Shown here piece after piece: positions 44,746 to 52,984 of a stretch of 64,000 nt of DNA. The notes beneath the pieces are model-generated. The model was not told the DNA's origin. It did not search any database and worked only from the letters and a program-made list of their open reading frames with translations. Within the stretch, counting starts at the first letter, position 1. Every line of letters starts with the position of its first letter. The position numbers were made by a program, and so were the translations under genes. This stretch comes from Mycolicibacterium rhodesiae NBB3 (GTDB taxonomy: Bacteria; Actinomycetota; Actinomycetes; Mycobacteriales; Mycobacteriaceae): assembly GCF_000230895.2 (NCBI RefSeq), contig NC_016604.1:3224001-3288000 (forward strand). Reading direction: 5' to 3'.

Positions 44746-45981
44746 TCAGCCCGTCACGGTGAGATAGATCAACACCACGTTCAGCACACTAATCAACGCG
44801 GCGACAAGCCACCCGAGAGCGGTGGTCACCCGGTGGTTGGCGTCGTCGCCCATCAGCGTGCGATCGCTGGTCAGGCGCACCAGCGGGATCAGTGCGAACG
44901 GAATCCCGAAGGACAACACGACTTGTGACAGCACCAGCGCCCGGCTCGGGTCGATGCCGATCGCCAGGATCACCAGCGCGGGCGCGAGGGTGATCAACCG
45001 CCGCGCCACCATCGGTATCCGGACGTGCAGCAGACCCTGCATGATCATCGCGCCTGCGTAGGCGCCGACCGACGACGACGCGAGACCTGACGCGAGCAGG
45101 CCGATGGCGAAAAGCAGTGCGACCGTCGGGCCCAACGTGGACCCGACCGCGGCGTGCGCGCCCTCGATCGAACCTGTGTTGTCCCGCCCCTGCAGGTTCG
45201 TCGCCGCCACGAGCAGCATCGAGAGGTTGACCGCACCCGCGATGACCATCGCGATGCCGACGTCCCAGCGGGTGACGCGCAACAGCATCCGTCGCATCGG
45301 CCCCGGTTCGGGGTGACCGTGGCGATCGCGGGCCAAGCCGGAGTGCAGGTACACCGCATGCGGCATCACGGTCGCGCCGAGCATCGCCGCCGCGAGCAGC
45401 ACGCTCTCGGTCCCTGCGAACTTCGGCACCAGACCGGCGGCCACCTCGTGAGCGGGCGGCGGCGCGACGAAGAGACTGGTCAAGAATCCGATCGCAATGA
45501 CCAGCAGCAGGCCGGTGATGACGCGCTCGAACATCTGCTGACCGCGTCGGTCCTTGAGTATCAGCAGCAGGAGTGAAACGGCACCGGTGATCACACCGCC
45601 GGTGAGCAGCGGAAGGTCGAAGAGCAGGTACAGCGCGATGGCACCGCCCATCACCTCGGCGAGATCTGTTGCCATTGCCACTGATTCGGCTTGCAGCCAG
45701 TAGGCCAGCCGGGTCGGACGGCGCATTTTCACGCCGACGGCCTCAGGCAGCGACTGCCCGCTCACCAATCCCAGTTTGGCCGACAGATACTGCACCAGGC
45801 AGGCCATCGTGTTGGCCACCACGATGACCCACACCAGCAGGAAACCGAACTGTGCCCCGGCGCTGACATTGGCGGCGACGTTGCCCGGGTCGACGTATGC
45901 GATCGCGGCGACGAACGCCGGACCGAGCAGCATCATGCTCGGTCGCACCTTCACGTCGGCGACCTCTGACAACCAACCCAC
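44746..45981 (-). CDS. mntH: NRAMP-family manganese/iron transporter
   Basis: This 411-residue protein starts at GTG 45981. It has eleven or so helices, with the NRAMP metal-site motifs DPGN in helix 1 (AIAYVDPGNVAANVSAGAQFG) and MPHAVYLHSG in helix 6, and the intracellular-loop Asp-Leu-Ala-Glu segment (ATDLAEVMGGAIAL). It imports Mn2+ or Fe2+ with protons across the cytoplasmic membrane. An IdeR-box-like element lies 28-46 bp upstream. It probably forms one transcript with the adjacent fusion gene. Confidence 0.92.
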   Translation of the reverse strand: MGWLSEVADVKVRPSMMLLGPAFVAAIAYVDPGNVAANVSAGAQFGFLLVWVIVVANTMACLVQYLSAKLGLVSGQSLPEAVGVKMRRPTRLAYWLQAESVAMATDLAEVMGGAIALYLLFDLPLLTGGVITGAVSLLLLILKDRRGQQMFERVITGLLLVIAIGFLTSLFVAPPPAHEVAAGLVPKFAGTESVLLAAAMLGATVMPHAVYLHSGLARDRHGHPEPGPMRRMLLRVTRWDVGIAMVIAGAVNLSMLLVAATNLQGRDNTGSIEGAHAAVGSTLGPTVALLFAIGLLASGLASSSVGAYAGAMIMQGLLHVRIPMVARRLITLAPALVILAIGIDPSRALVLSQVVLSFGIPFALIPLVRLTSDRTLMGDDANHRVTTALGWLVAALISVLNVVLIYLTVTG

Positions 45982-46008
45982 CTTCTATCGGACTCGCGAA
46001 TAGAAAAG

Positions 46009-46027
46009 TTAGGTTAGCCGAAACCTG
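46009..46027. promoter_or_regulatory. IdeR-box-like operator upstream of mntH
   Basis: TTAGGTTAGCCGAAACCTG contains one perfect half (TTAGGTTAG) of the IdeR consensus TTAGGTTAGSCTAACCTAA and a degenerate second half, about 14 of 19 positions. Iron- or manganese-dependent repression of mntH is plausible; MntR sites have a different sequence. Confidence 0.5.
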
Positions 46028-46050
46028 TCGCGGCGTGAACTAGCGGGTTG

Positions 46051-46299
46051 TCACCAGCTGAAGCCGCCGAACCCGATGACCAGCCCTCCGCCACCGCCCC
46101 AGTAGGGCCATCCGCCCCAGTTATTGGTCTGTTGAGGTGACGTGACGATCTGAGCGCTGCCGTTGGTCTGGCACTGTGTCGTGGTCGGACCGATGTTGAC
46201 GCAGTCGGGCGCAGCTGCGGCGACCGGGGCGAGAACAACGAACGCGCTTGCGCTCGCTGCCGCGAAAAGTGTTGCGGTGTAATGCCTTCGTGACCGCAT
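46051..46299 (-). CDS. Small secreted protein, glycine/tryptophan-rich
   Basis: This 82-residue protein starts at ATG 46299 after AAGGAGG. The N-terminal signal peptide is MRSRRHYTATLFAAASASAF… with cleavage after AAAA near residue 30. The mature part begins DCVNIGPTTTQCQTNGSAQI and ends in WGGWPYWGGGGG and FGGFSW. The two cysteines could form a disulfide. The CxxxGPTTTQCxTNGxxQI pattern parallels the two paralogues next to it. No function is known to me. Confidence 0.75.
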   Translation of the reverse strand: MRSRRHYTATLFAAASASAFVVLAPVAAAAPDCVNIGPTTTQCQTNGSAQIVTSPQQTNNWGGWPYWGGGGGLVIGFGGFSW

Positions 46300-46331
46300 G
46301 GTGGGCCTCCTTAAGGCCGCGATAATGATGG

Positions 46332-46646
46332 TCAGCGACCGCCGTGGCCGCCGCCACCTCCTCCGCCGCCATGGGGGCCGTTGAAACCACCCATGATGAG
46401 CGCGGGTCCGTAGAATTCGTCGCTCCACGGATACAGAAACTGGGTGTCGGCCGGGGTCGCATTGATCTGGACGTTGCCCGGCGTCGCGCACTCGGTCGTC
46501 GAGCCGCCAAGCGCCTCGGCGCCGCCGGTATCGGTGCACTGCGGCAGGCCAGAGCCGGTTTGGGCGCCTGCTGTTGGCGCGGCTACTGCCGCACCTACGC
46601 AGAGCCCTGCGAAAAGCGTTGTGAGACGGCGAATCTTGATTCGCAC
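46332..46646 (-). CDS. Small secreted protein, paralogue of the next gene
   Basis: This is a 104-residue protein from GTG 46646 after AGGAG. The signal peptide (VRIKIRRLTTLFAGLCVGAA…) is cleaved near AGAQ. The mature protein contains LPQCTDTGGAEALGGSTTEC, then ATPGNVQINATPADTQF, and ends in a run of eight glycines. The first block is almost identical to that of the 46679 gene, marking a tandem duplication. It is expected outside the cytoplasmic membrane. Confidence 0.78.
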   Translation of the reverse strand: MRIKIRRLTTLFAGLCVGAAVAAPTAGAQTGSGLPQCTDTGGAEALGGSTTECATPGNVQINATPADTQFLYPWSDEFYGPALIMGGFNGPHGGGGGGGGHGGR

Positions 46647-46678
46647 GAGCTGTCTCCTAGGTTGTGGTGGAGACCCGA

Positions 46679-46996
46679 TCAGGGGAAGAAGAAACCGTCC
46701 CCACCGAACATGTTGCCCCACGGGCCGACGTACTCCTGTTGGGCGGGCGTGTCGTTGATCTGCACGTTGCCCGGCGTCGCGCATTCGGTCGATGAGCCGC
46801 CCAGGGCTTCGGCGCCGCCGGTGCTGACGCATTGCGGGAGACCCGACGCCTGGGCCGGACGCTGTTCCTGCTCAGGCGCGGGTGCCGGGGCAGGTGTCGG
46901 TGCCGGCTGAGCGCTCGCCGCGGGAGCGGCCAGAATCGCGGCCACTGCGCCGGCGGCGGCAACGAGCGGACTGAAGTATCGAAGTGTGGTCCGCAT
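46679..46996 (-). CDS. Small secreted protein, paralogue of the preceding gene
   Basis: This is a 105-residue protein from ATG 46996. A signal peptide ends near ASAQ (residue about 30) and is followed by a Pro/Ala linker (PAPTPAPAPAPEQEQ). The shared block then reads LPQCVSTGGAEALGGSSTEC and ATPGNVQINDTPAQQEYVGPWG. It is one of three tandem small secreted proteins on the same strand. The conserved Cys pair and the NVQIN segment are the family hallmarks visible here; the role is unknown. Confidence 0.78.
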   Translation of the reverse strand: MRTTLRYFSPLVAAAGAVAAILAAPAASAQPAPTPAPAPAPEQEQRPAQASGLPQCVSTGGAEALGGSSTECATPGNVQINDTPAQQEYVGPWGNMFGGDGFFFP

Positions 46997-47028
46997 AGGC
47001 GCGTGCCCTTCTCTGATGTCTCCCCGGC

Positions 47029-48105
47029 TTATCGCACAGAGTACAGCCCTCTTCCGGTGATCAGGGGAAGGTCCAAAGTGGTCCGGATGCCGGGAGCGGC
47101 TGCGACGACGGCGGGGATCGCATTGACGACCCGTGCGGCCGTCGCGACCAGTCCGGCGTGGTTGTGATCGCCGTTCGGGCTGCTGAGGCACAGGTCGAGG
47201 GCGTAGGACGGTTCACCGGTGATCTCGAGGCGATAGGAGCCGCCCTCCTGAGCCGGCTGCGGCCAGTCGGGACACATGTCGTCGCGCAACCGGGTGACGT
47301 GTTCGAGCACAACGGCGACGTTGCCGTCCTTGCGCCCCTGGACCTCGAAGCGCAGCGCGGCCGCGGTGCCCTTCTCGATGTGGCCGGACGCGATGTCGAA
47401 ATCCTCGGGCGCCGGTTCACGCACATACGTCTCGGTCACCTCGTCGAGTTCGATACCGAGGCCCGCTGCCAGCTGCCGCACCACCGAACCCCACGCGAGG
47501 CTCAGCACGCCCGGCTGCAGCAGCATCGGAAGGTCGTCCAGCGGCCTGCCGAACCCCATCACGTCGAACATCACCGCCGCGCTGTCGTAGGTGTCGTAGT
47601 TGATGATCTCCATGCACCGGATCTGTTCGATGCTCTGGCACGTTCCCGCGAGCGCGAGCGGAAGCAGGTCGTTGGCGAAACCGGGATCGATGCCGTTGAC
47701 GAATATGGTCGAAGATCCCTTTTCGGCGGCCTCCTCGATCGGTTTGAGGAGTTCGTCGGGAATCACACCCCATGGGTACTGGAGGAAGACCGCACTACTG
47801 GCGACCACGTTGATTCCCGCGGCCAGGATGCGGCGATAGTCCTCAAGCGCCTCGGGCAACCGGTTATCGGCCAGTGCTGTGTACACCGCGCAGTCGGGTT
47901 TGGCCGCCAGGATCGCGTCGAGGTCGGTAGTGGCGGCGACACCTGTCGAGACATCAAGCCCGGCAAGCTCTCCGGCGTCCTTGCCGGCCTTGGCCTCCGA
48001 CGACACCCACACGCCGGTGAGCTCGAACTGCGGGTCCTTGATCAGCTGGGTCAGCGCGTGACGTCCGACGTTGCCAGTGCCGATGGCGGCGACTCTGATG
48101 CTCAA
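47029..48105 (-). CDS. Dihydrodipicolinate-reductase-like NAD(P)-dependent oxidoreductase
   Basis: This is a 358-residue protein. TTG 48105 is chosen because AGGAG lies 6 bp before it and the Rossmann motif IRVAAIGTGNVGRHAL starts directly after. Further blocks are DCAVYTALADNRLPEALEDY, INVVASSAVFLQYPWG and FVNGIDPGFANDLLPL. It is similar to the mycobacterial family annotated as amine-dehydrogenase/DapB-like, of unknown substrate. It follows the SDR gene by 10 bp in one operon, behind a KstR-type box, which suggests steroid or lipid catabolism. Confidence 0.8.
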   Translation of the reverse strand: MSIRVAAIGTGNVGRHALTQLIKDPQFELTGVWVSSEAKAGKDAGELAGLDVSTGVAATTDLDAILAAKPDCAVYTALADNRLPEALEDYRRILAAGINVVASSAVFLQYPWGVIPDELLKPIEEAAEKGSSTIFVNGIDPGFANDLLPLALAGTCQSIEQIRCMEIINYDTYDSAAVMFDVMGFGRPLDDLPMLLQPGVLSLAWGSVVRQLAAGLGIELDEVTETYVREPAPEDFDIASGHIEKGTAAALRFEVQGRKDGNVAVVLEHVTRLRDDMCPDWPQPAQEGGSYRLEITGEPSYALDLCLSSPNGDHNHAGLVATAARVVNAIPAVVAAAPGIRTTLDLPLITGRGLYSVR

Positions 48106-48115
48106 GAAGAACTCC

Positions 48116-48907
48116 TCACAGGTCCGGGATGGGCAGGTCGAGGTTCGGGAAGGTGAGGCCGCCGTCGACCTCGAGCGTCTTGCCGGTGAGATAGGACCCA
48201 GCGGGCGAGGCGAGGTACACGGCCGCTGCGGCGATGTCCTCGGGCTCACCCAATCTGCGCATGGGCGTTACCTTTTCCATCGGCCGGCGAAGCTCGTCGT
48301 TGGAAGCCACCACATCGAGAGCGGAGGTGAGGATCGATCCGGGGGCGATCGCATTGACGCGGATTCGCGGGCACAGGTCCAGCGCGGTGAGGCGGGTGTA
48401 GTGGGCCAGGGCCGCTTTGGCGGTGCCGTAGGCGGCGAAACCACGGCCTGCTTCGCGGCCCATCGTGGACGTGATGTTGATGATGCTGCCGCCGCCGGAG
48501 TGCTCGAGCATCAACGGGACGGCCGCGACGGTGAGTGCGTGCGCGGTGGCGACGTTGAACGTGAACGCGTCGCGCAGATCTTTGGTGGAGGTGGTCAGCA
48601 GCGTGTTCGGCATGGTGCCACCGACGTTGTTCACGACGATGTCTAGTTTGCCGAACGCTTCGATGGCCTCACCCGCGAGCTTCGCCGTGTCCTCGGGGTG
48701 GGCGAGGTCGGCGACGACGACATGGGCTTTGCGGCCCACTCCCTTCACCTGTTCGGCGACCTCTTCGAGTTGAGACTGTGTACGAGCCGCAATGACAACG
48801 TCCGCACCGGCTTCCGCGAATGCCAGCGCCATCGCGGCGCCGAGTCCGCGGCCCGCGCCGGTCACCACTGCGACGTGGTCGTCCAGGCGAAATCTATCCA
48901 GAATCAC
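48116..48907 (-). CDS. Short-chain dehydrogenase/reductase
   Basis: This is a 263-residue classical SDR from GTG 48907 after GAAGGAAG. It has the cofactor motif [25 protein letters not shown], catalytic Ser in [12 protein letters not shown] and YGTAK (Tyr-x3-Lys), then INAIAPG-type sequence ([11 protein letters not shown]) and the C-terminal [16 protein letters not shown]. It oxidises or reduces a hydroxyl/keto group with NAD(P). It is the first gene of the operon with the DapB-like gene; a KstR-type box lies 64 bp upstream. Confidence 0.87.
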   Translation of the reverse strand: MILDRFRLDDHVAVVTGAGRGLGAAMALAFAEAGADVVIAARTQSQLEEVAEQVKGVGRKAHVVVADLAHPEDTAKLAGEAIEAFGKLDIVVNNVGGTMPNTLLTTSTKDLRDAFTFNVATAHALTVAAVPLMLEHSGGGSIINITSTMGREAGRGFAAYGTAKAALAHYTRLTALDLCPRIRVNAIAPGSILTSALDVVASNDELRRPMEKVTPMRRLGEPEDIAAAAVYLASPAGSYLTGKTLEVDGGLTFPNLDLPIPDL

Positions 48908-48970
48908 GTGTGCTTCCTTCCCTCGACGGGCGAACCGTAGCAGGACCGGGCAGCGCTGGTGAGCGATTTC

Positions 48971-48984
48971 TGAAACACGTTCTA
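48971..48984. promoter_or_regulatory. KstR-type operator
   Basis: TGAAACACGTTCTA fits the palindromic KstR pattern TnnAACnnGTTnnA on both strands (reverse: TAGAACGTGTTTCA). It lies 64 bp before the SDR start. KstR represses cholesterol/steroid catabolism genes in mycobacteria. Confidence 0.65.
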
Positions 48985-49284
48985 ATTCTCGGCGAGTTCT
49001 GCGTGAGGGTCGTGATTCGGCCGCGGAACGACCATCAGGCAGCTCTCGGCGGTGCCCAACTGCGGCGTGCCAGCGCTGTACGCGCCTCAAGCAGGATGGA
49101 ACGTCGACCGCGCTCGGCGAGGACGCGGATACCGATCCAGTTCTGCTGCTCGATCATCTCTGCCCTACCGGACGCTGACCCGAGAGGCCGGCAAGAATCC
49201 GCCTCGTCGGTGAATTCTGCGGCAGAGCTGTGGATAGCCGAGGATCGCGACCCTTTTGCAGAACTCGCGATGGTGAGCGCCGAT
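48985..49284. other. Gap without a supported gene
   Basis: Several short frames exist on both strands, but none shows codon bias or motifs that would support a gene. It separates the SDR operon promoter from the 3' end of the methyltransferase gene. Confidence 0.4.
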
Positions 49285-50367
49285 CTAAGACACAGCTGGC
49301 GTCGCCTCGATGAGGCTGAACGGGGACGCCGTCTGCACGACGCGTGTCATTTCGAGGCCACTTCGCCTCAGCAGCTCGCGGTACTCGACGGCTCTGCGTT
49401 CCCGGCCGTTTGCGCCGAGAAGCATCTCGAGATCGACCCACTTACCGATGAAGTCACGGTCGTGGTCGGGAATCACGCCCTCTACCAAGACAACTCTTGA
49501 CCCCGGGCCGGCGGCATCGCGGACGTTACGCAGGATTGTCACCGCCTCGTCGTCGGGCCAGTCGTGGATCACGAGTTTCAGAAGGTAGACATCGCCACCG
49601 GCGGGCACTTTCTCGAAAAACGACCCGCCTTCCACATGGACGCGGGACGCGACGCCGGTTCTTTCCAGCAGGGCAGGCGCATTCGCGACCACCTGCGGTA
49701 GGTCGTAGAGCACGCCTTGCGCATCCGGGTTGGCGGCAAGCACCGCGGCCAGCAGCCTTCCGTGCCCGCCGCCGACGTCGACGATCGTCTCGTTGGTGAA
49801 CGGGTACGCGGTCACGACGGATTCCTGCGCCATATCGGAGATGTTCGTCATCGTGTCGTTGAAGAGTTGCGCGAGTTCGGGCTCGTCGTCGAGGTACTCG
49901 AAGAACTCCTTGCCGCGCAGCACCGGGATGCTGGCCCGGCCCGACCGGATCGAGTCCACCAGCATGCTCCAGTGTTCGCGGTGCTGCGGCGAGCCGTAAA
50001 ACTTCGCCGCCGCCGCCATCGACACCGGCGAGTCCGACCGCAGGGTGTCGGCGAGCGCGTTGAGGGCGTAGCGGCCGCGACGGTCCTGGCGGAAGATGCC
50101 GCGGCTGATCAAGGCGCGCAGTAGCCGACCGAGCGCTTCTGGGTCGGCCCCCACGCGGCGCGCCAACTCCTCCAGTGGAAGCGGGCCGGAAGCCAGGGCG
50201 TCGGCGACACGCAGTTGCGCCGCTGCCTGAATCGCCTGTGACACCCAGGCGCCCAGGATCAACTCGATCATCGACACCGGTGCCGGTACAAGCCGCAGGT
50301 GCACACGACCCACCTGATGCCGAATGCGTTCGACGGTCCTCGCGAGTGGGGCAGGAATGGTCGCCAT
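49285..50367 (-). CDS. O-methyltransferase, family 2 (winged-helix dimerisation domain)
   Basis: This is a 360-residue protein from ATG 50367, preceded at 5 bp by GGAGG (itself inside an earlier in-frame ATG at 50379). A winged-helix domain lies at about 40-110 (AAQLRVADALASGPLPLEELARRVGADPEALGRLLRAL). The SAM site is VDVGGGHGRLLAAVLAANP, followed by KLVIHDWPDDEAVTILRNVR. The build is that of hydroxyneurosporene- or polyketide-type methyltransferases, so the substrate is likely a small aromatic or lipid molecule. It is divergent from a TetR gene with palindromic operators between. Confidence 0.87.
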   Translation of the reverse strand: MATIPAPLARTVERIRHQVGRVHLRLVPAPVSMIELILGAWVSQAIQAAAQLRVADALASGPLPLEELARRVGADPEALGRLLRALISRGIFRQDRRGRYALNALADTLRSDSPVSMAAAAKFYGSPQHREHWSMLVDSIRSGRASIPVLRGKEFFEYLDDEPELAQLFNDTMTNISDMAQESVVTAYPFTNETIVDVGGGHGRLLAAVLAANPDAQGVLYDLPQVVANAPALLERTGVASRVHVEGGSFFEKVPAGGDVYLLKLVIHDWPDDEAVTILRNVRDAAGPGSRVVLVEGVIPDHDRDFIGKWVDLEMLLGANGRERRAVEYRELLRRSGLEMTRVVQTASPFSLIEATPAVS

Positions 50368-50379
50368 CACAACCTCCAT

Positions 50380-50396
50380 GCTATATTCAATATAGC
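50380..50396. promoter_or_regulatory. Palindromic operator 1 (TetR-type)
   Basis: GCTATATTCAATATAGC is a perfect inverted repeat with 8-bp arms around one base. It touches the start region of the methyltransferase gene. Confidence 0.75.
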
Positions 50397-50398
50397 TG

Positions 50399-50415
50399 AC
50401 TCTATTGGATAGAGT
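50399..50415. promoter_or_regulatory. Palindromic operator 2 (TetR-type)
   Basis: ACTCTATTGGATAGAGT has perfect 7-bp arms around three bases. Its centre is 19 bp from that of operator 1, about two helical turns. It lies 25 bp before the TetR start. Confidence 0.75.
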
Positions 50416-50439
50416 TAACTATAGGGAAGTGGTGAGGTG

Positions 50440-51099
50440 ATGTCAACGACGTCTGGCGCCAAGCCGCGTCGGAGGTACGACAACAGTCGGCGACGTGCCG
50501 ACGCCGAGGCTCGGCAGCGCAGCGTGATCGAGGCCGCGACACCGTTGTTCGTGGAGCAGGGCTTCGCTGCGACGACGATCGACCAGATCGCCGCCACGTC
50601 TGACGTATCTGCGCAGACGATCTACGCGACCTATGGTTCGAAGGCTGCGGTGCTCTTCCGCGCTATCGAGGTCGCTGTGCTGGGTGACTACGACGAAACT
50701 CCACTGATCCAACGCGCGCCCGTGCTGGCCGACATATCCGACCACCACGCGCAGTTCCAGATGGCGGCAAGGTTCGTCCGTGAGATGCACGAGAGGGTCG
50801 CTCCGTTGATGCGTGTCATGGAGCAGGTAGCGCCCACCGACCCCGGCATCGAGGAGTTGCGCACGAGGCTCTTTGGCGAGATCCGTGCGGGCTGCGCCTT
50901 CTGGATCTCGCAGCTAGGGCCAAAGTCGTTGCAGCCCGGCTTATCCGAGGAAAAAGCGACCGATGTGATGTTCACCGTGCAGGCGCCGTGGTTGTACACG
51001 GTCTTCACAGTTGAGATGGGATGGACACCGGAGCAGTACGAGAGCTGGCTGGCGCTTGCGCTGCCCCGACTGCTGCTGCGGACGGAACTGCTGAACTGA
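50440..51099 (+). CDS. TetR-family transcriptional regulator
   Basis: This is a 219-residue protein (ATG 50440; the GTG just before is alternative). The N-terminal HTH is at about residues 28-75: RQRSVIEAATPLFVEQGFAATTIDQIAATSDVSAQTIYATYGSKAAVLFRAI in outline. The C-terminal helical ligand domain is unassigned. It is divergent from the methyltransferase gene, with two AT-rich palindromes in the 72-bp gap, so it most likely represses both itself and the methyltransferase. The ligand is unknown. Confidence 0.88.
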   Translation: MSTTSGAKPRRRYDNSRRRADAEARQRSVIEAATPLFVEQGFAATTIDQIAATSDVSAQTIYATYGSKAAVLFRAIEVAVLGDYDETPLIQRAPVLADISDHHAQFQMAARFVREMHERVAPLMRVMEQVAPTDPGIEELRTRLFGEIRAGCAFWISQLGPKSLQPGLSEEKATDVMFTVQAPWLYTVFTVEMGWTPEQYESWLALALPRLLLRTELLN

Positions 51100-51103
51100 C
51101 GGG

Positions 51104-52027
51104 CTACTTCTTCGCAGCGGTCTTCTTGGCAGCTTTCTTGGCGGGTGCTTTCTTCGCCGCTTTCTTCGCGGGTGCCTTCTTGGCGCCCTTCTTCGCCGGT
51201 GTCTCCTTCTTGGCCGGCTTGCTCGAACCGCCGCCCTCGCGGCGGGCCTTGACGCTGGCCTCGAGCTTGGCAAGCAGATCCGAGACGTCCTCGGTCTCGT
51301 CGAGCTCCTTCGGCTGCTCTTCGGTGGTAAACGCTTCGCCACCTTCCAGTTTCGCCTGGATGAGCTCGTGCAACTGTTCCTGATAGTCGTCGTGATAGCG
51401 GTCCGGGTTGAAGTCGTCGGTCATCGACTCCACCACTTGGTTCGCCATCTTCAACTCGGCCGGTTTGATGTCGATCTTCGCGTCGAGCGAGGGAAAGTCG
51501 GGATCGCGGATCTCGTCCGGCCACAGCAGCGTCTGGATGACCATCACGTCGCGCTTGGAGAAGTCCTGCACCCGAAGCGCGGCCAGCCTGGTCTTGTTGC
51601 GCAGCGCGAAGTGCACGATCGCGACGCGGTCGGTCTCCTTGAGCGTCTTGGTCAGCAGCACATACGATTTCGTCGACTTGCCCTCTGGTTCGAGGAAGTA
51701 ACTCTTGTCGTACATCATCGGATCGATGTCACTGGCCGGCACGAACTCCAGAACATCGATCTCGCGGCTGCGCTCTTCGGGCAGCGTCGCGATGTCCTCG
51801 TCGGTGATGATCACCGTCTGACCGTCATCGGATTCGTAGGCCTTGGCGATGTCACGGAACTCCACGACCTCGCCGCACACCTCGCAGACCCGCTTGTAGC
51901 GGATGCGTCCGTTGTCCTTCTCATGTACCTGGTGGAACTTGACGTCGTGGTCTTCGGTGGCGCTGTACACCTTGACCGGGACGTTCACCAGGCCGAAGGC
52001 GATTGAACCCTTCCAAATGGAACGCAT
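51104..52027 (-). CDS. ku: Ku DNA-end-binding protein with lysine-rich tail
   Basis: This 307-residue protein has the bacterial Ku core at residues about 1-250 (MRSIWKGSIAFGLVNVPVKVYSAT, then YKRVCEVCGEVVEF and FVPASDIDPMMYDKSYFLEP). The last 50 residues are a low-complexity tail of KKAPAKKAAKK-type repeats, as in M. smegmatis-type Ku, where the tail helps DNA binding and sliding. It threads onto double-strand ends and recruits LigD for end joining. No ligD gene is adjacent. It is convergent with the TetR gene, with 4 bp between stops. Confidence 0.95.
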   Translation of the reverse strand: MRSIWKGSIAFGLVNVPVKVYSATEDHDVKFHQVHEKDNGRIRYKRVCEVCGEVVEFRDIAKAYESDDGQTVIITDEDIATLPEERSREIDVLEFVPASDIDPMMYDKSYFLEPEGKSTKSYVLLTKTLKETDRVAIVHFALRNKTRLAALRVQDFSKRDVMVIQTLLWPDEIRDPDFPSLDAKIDIKPAELKMANQVVESMTDDFNPDRYHDDYQEQLHELIQAKLEGGEAFTTEEQPKELDETEDVSDLLAKLEASVKARREGGGSSKPAKKETPAKKGAKKAPAKKAAKKAPAKKAAKKTAAKK

Positions 52028-52036
52028 AAGCCCACG

Positions 52037-52984
52037 TTAGCCGGGTTGGGACAGCCGTAGGCCCGAGCTCACCGCTGCGGCGTCGCGTGTTGCGCGATCG
52101 GGCAGGTCAGCACCCGCTCGGCCGACCGTCAGCGCTGACGACACCGCGGCCGTCTGGACCACCGAGTTCAGCGCGTCGAGACCGATGCCGCGCAGGTCGG
52201 AGCGTCGCGCCGCACCCAGCAGATCGATAGCCCACAGCGCGTCGATCAGACCCGTCATGAACGCATCGCCCGCGCCGACCGTGTCGACCACATCGACGGG
52301 GAGCGCTGCGATCCGCACCGTCCCCGCTTCACACGTCGCGAACGCGCCGCGATCGCCCATGGTCACCGCGACGATCGACGGGCCCAGGCTCAGCCACGTC
52401 CGCGCGATCTGCTTGGCCGAGCGATTCGGGTCGATCCAGCGCAAGTCCTCGTCGCTGGCCTTGACCACGTCGCACTTCTCGAGAAGACGGTCGATGCGTC
52501 CCCTCGTGGAATCGCCGTCTTCGATCAGCGGTCGACGTATGTTCGGGTCGAACGTGATCGTCGCCGACGGGTGGTACGTGTCCAGCAGTGCGGCAGTGGC
52601 GCGGCAGCCCGGCTCGAGCCAGGACGCGATCGATCCGGTGTGCGCGACGAGTGGCGGCGTCACCTCGGGAGTCCCCGTGAGCTCCCACTCGATGTCGAAT
52701 GCGTACTGTGCGGAGCCGCTTTCGTCGAGCGTCGCGACGGCGGTCGGGGTACGGTCGGCGGTCTTGCTGCCAGAAACCAATTGCACTCCAGCACTTTCGA
52801 CATATTCGACGATGCGTCGTCCGCGTGCGTCGGTGCCGATGTGGGTGAGGAAGTCGACTCCCCGGCCCAACCGGGCCAGGCCGACCGCGACGTTGAGCGG
52901 ACTGCCGCCGACATGCTCACCGCTCACCTGGTCGTCGCGCTCGACGATGTCGATGAGGGCCTCGCCGATCACCAGCGCTCTCAT
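52037..52984 (-). CDS. PfkB-family carbohydrate kinase (fructokinase-like)
   Basis: This 315-residue ribokinase-fold protein has VIGEALIDIVERDDQ at the N-terminus, GGSPLNVAVGLARLG as substrate motif, and the second PfkB signature DTVGAGDAFMTGLI with the catalytic Asp and anion hole. It is the last gene of a three-gene catabolic operon, overlapping the mannitol-dehydrogenase-like gene by 4 bp. The logical role is phosphorylating the ketose (fructose or xylulose) that the dehydrogenases make. Confidence 0.88.
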   Translation of the reverse strand: MRALVIGEALIDIVERDDQVSGEHVGGSPLNVAVGLARLGRGVDFLTHIGTDARGRRIVEYVESAGVQLVSGSKTADRTPTAVATLDESGSAQYAFDIEWELTGTPEVTPPLVAHTGSIASWLEPGCRATAALLDTYHPSATITFDPNIRRPLIEDGDSTRGRIDRLLEKCDVVKASDEDLRWIDPNRSAKQIARTWLSLGPSIVAVTMGDRGAFATCEAGTVRIAALPVDVVDTVGAGDAFMTGLIDALWAIDLLGAARRSDLRGIGLDALNSVVQTAAVSSALTVGRAGADLPDRATRDAAAVSSGLRLSQPG

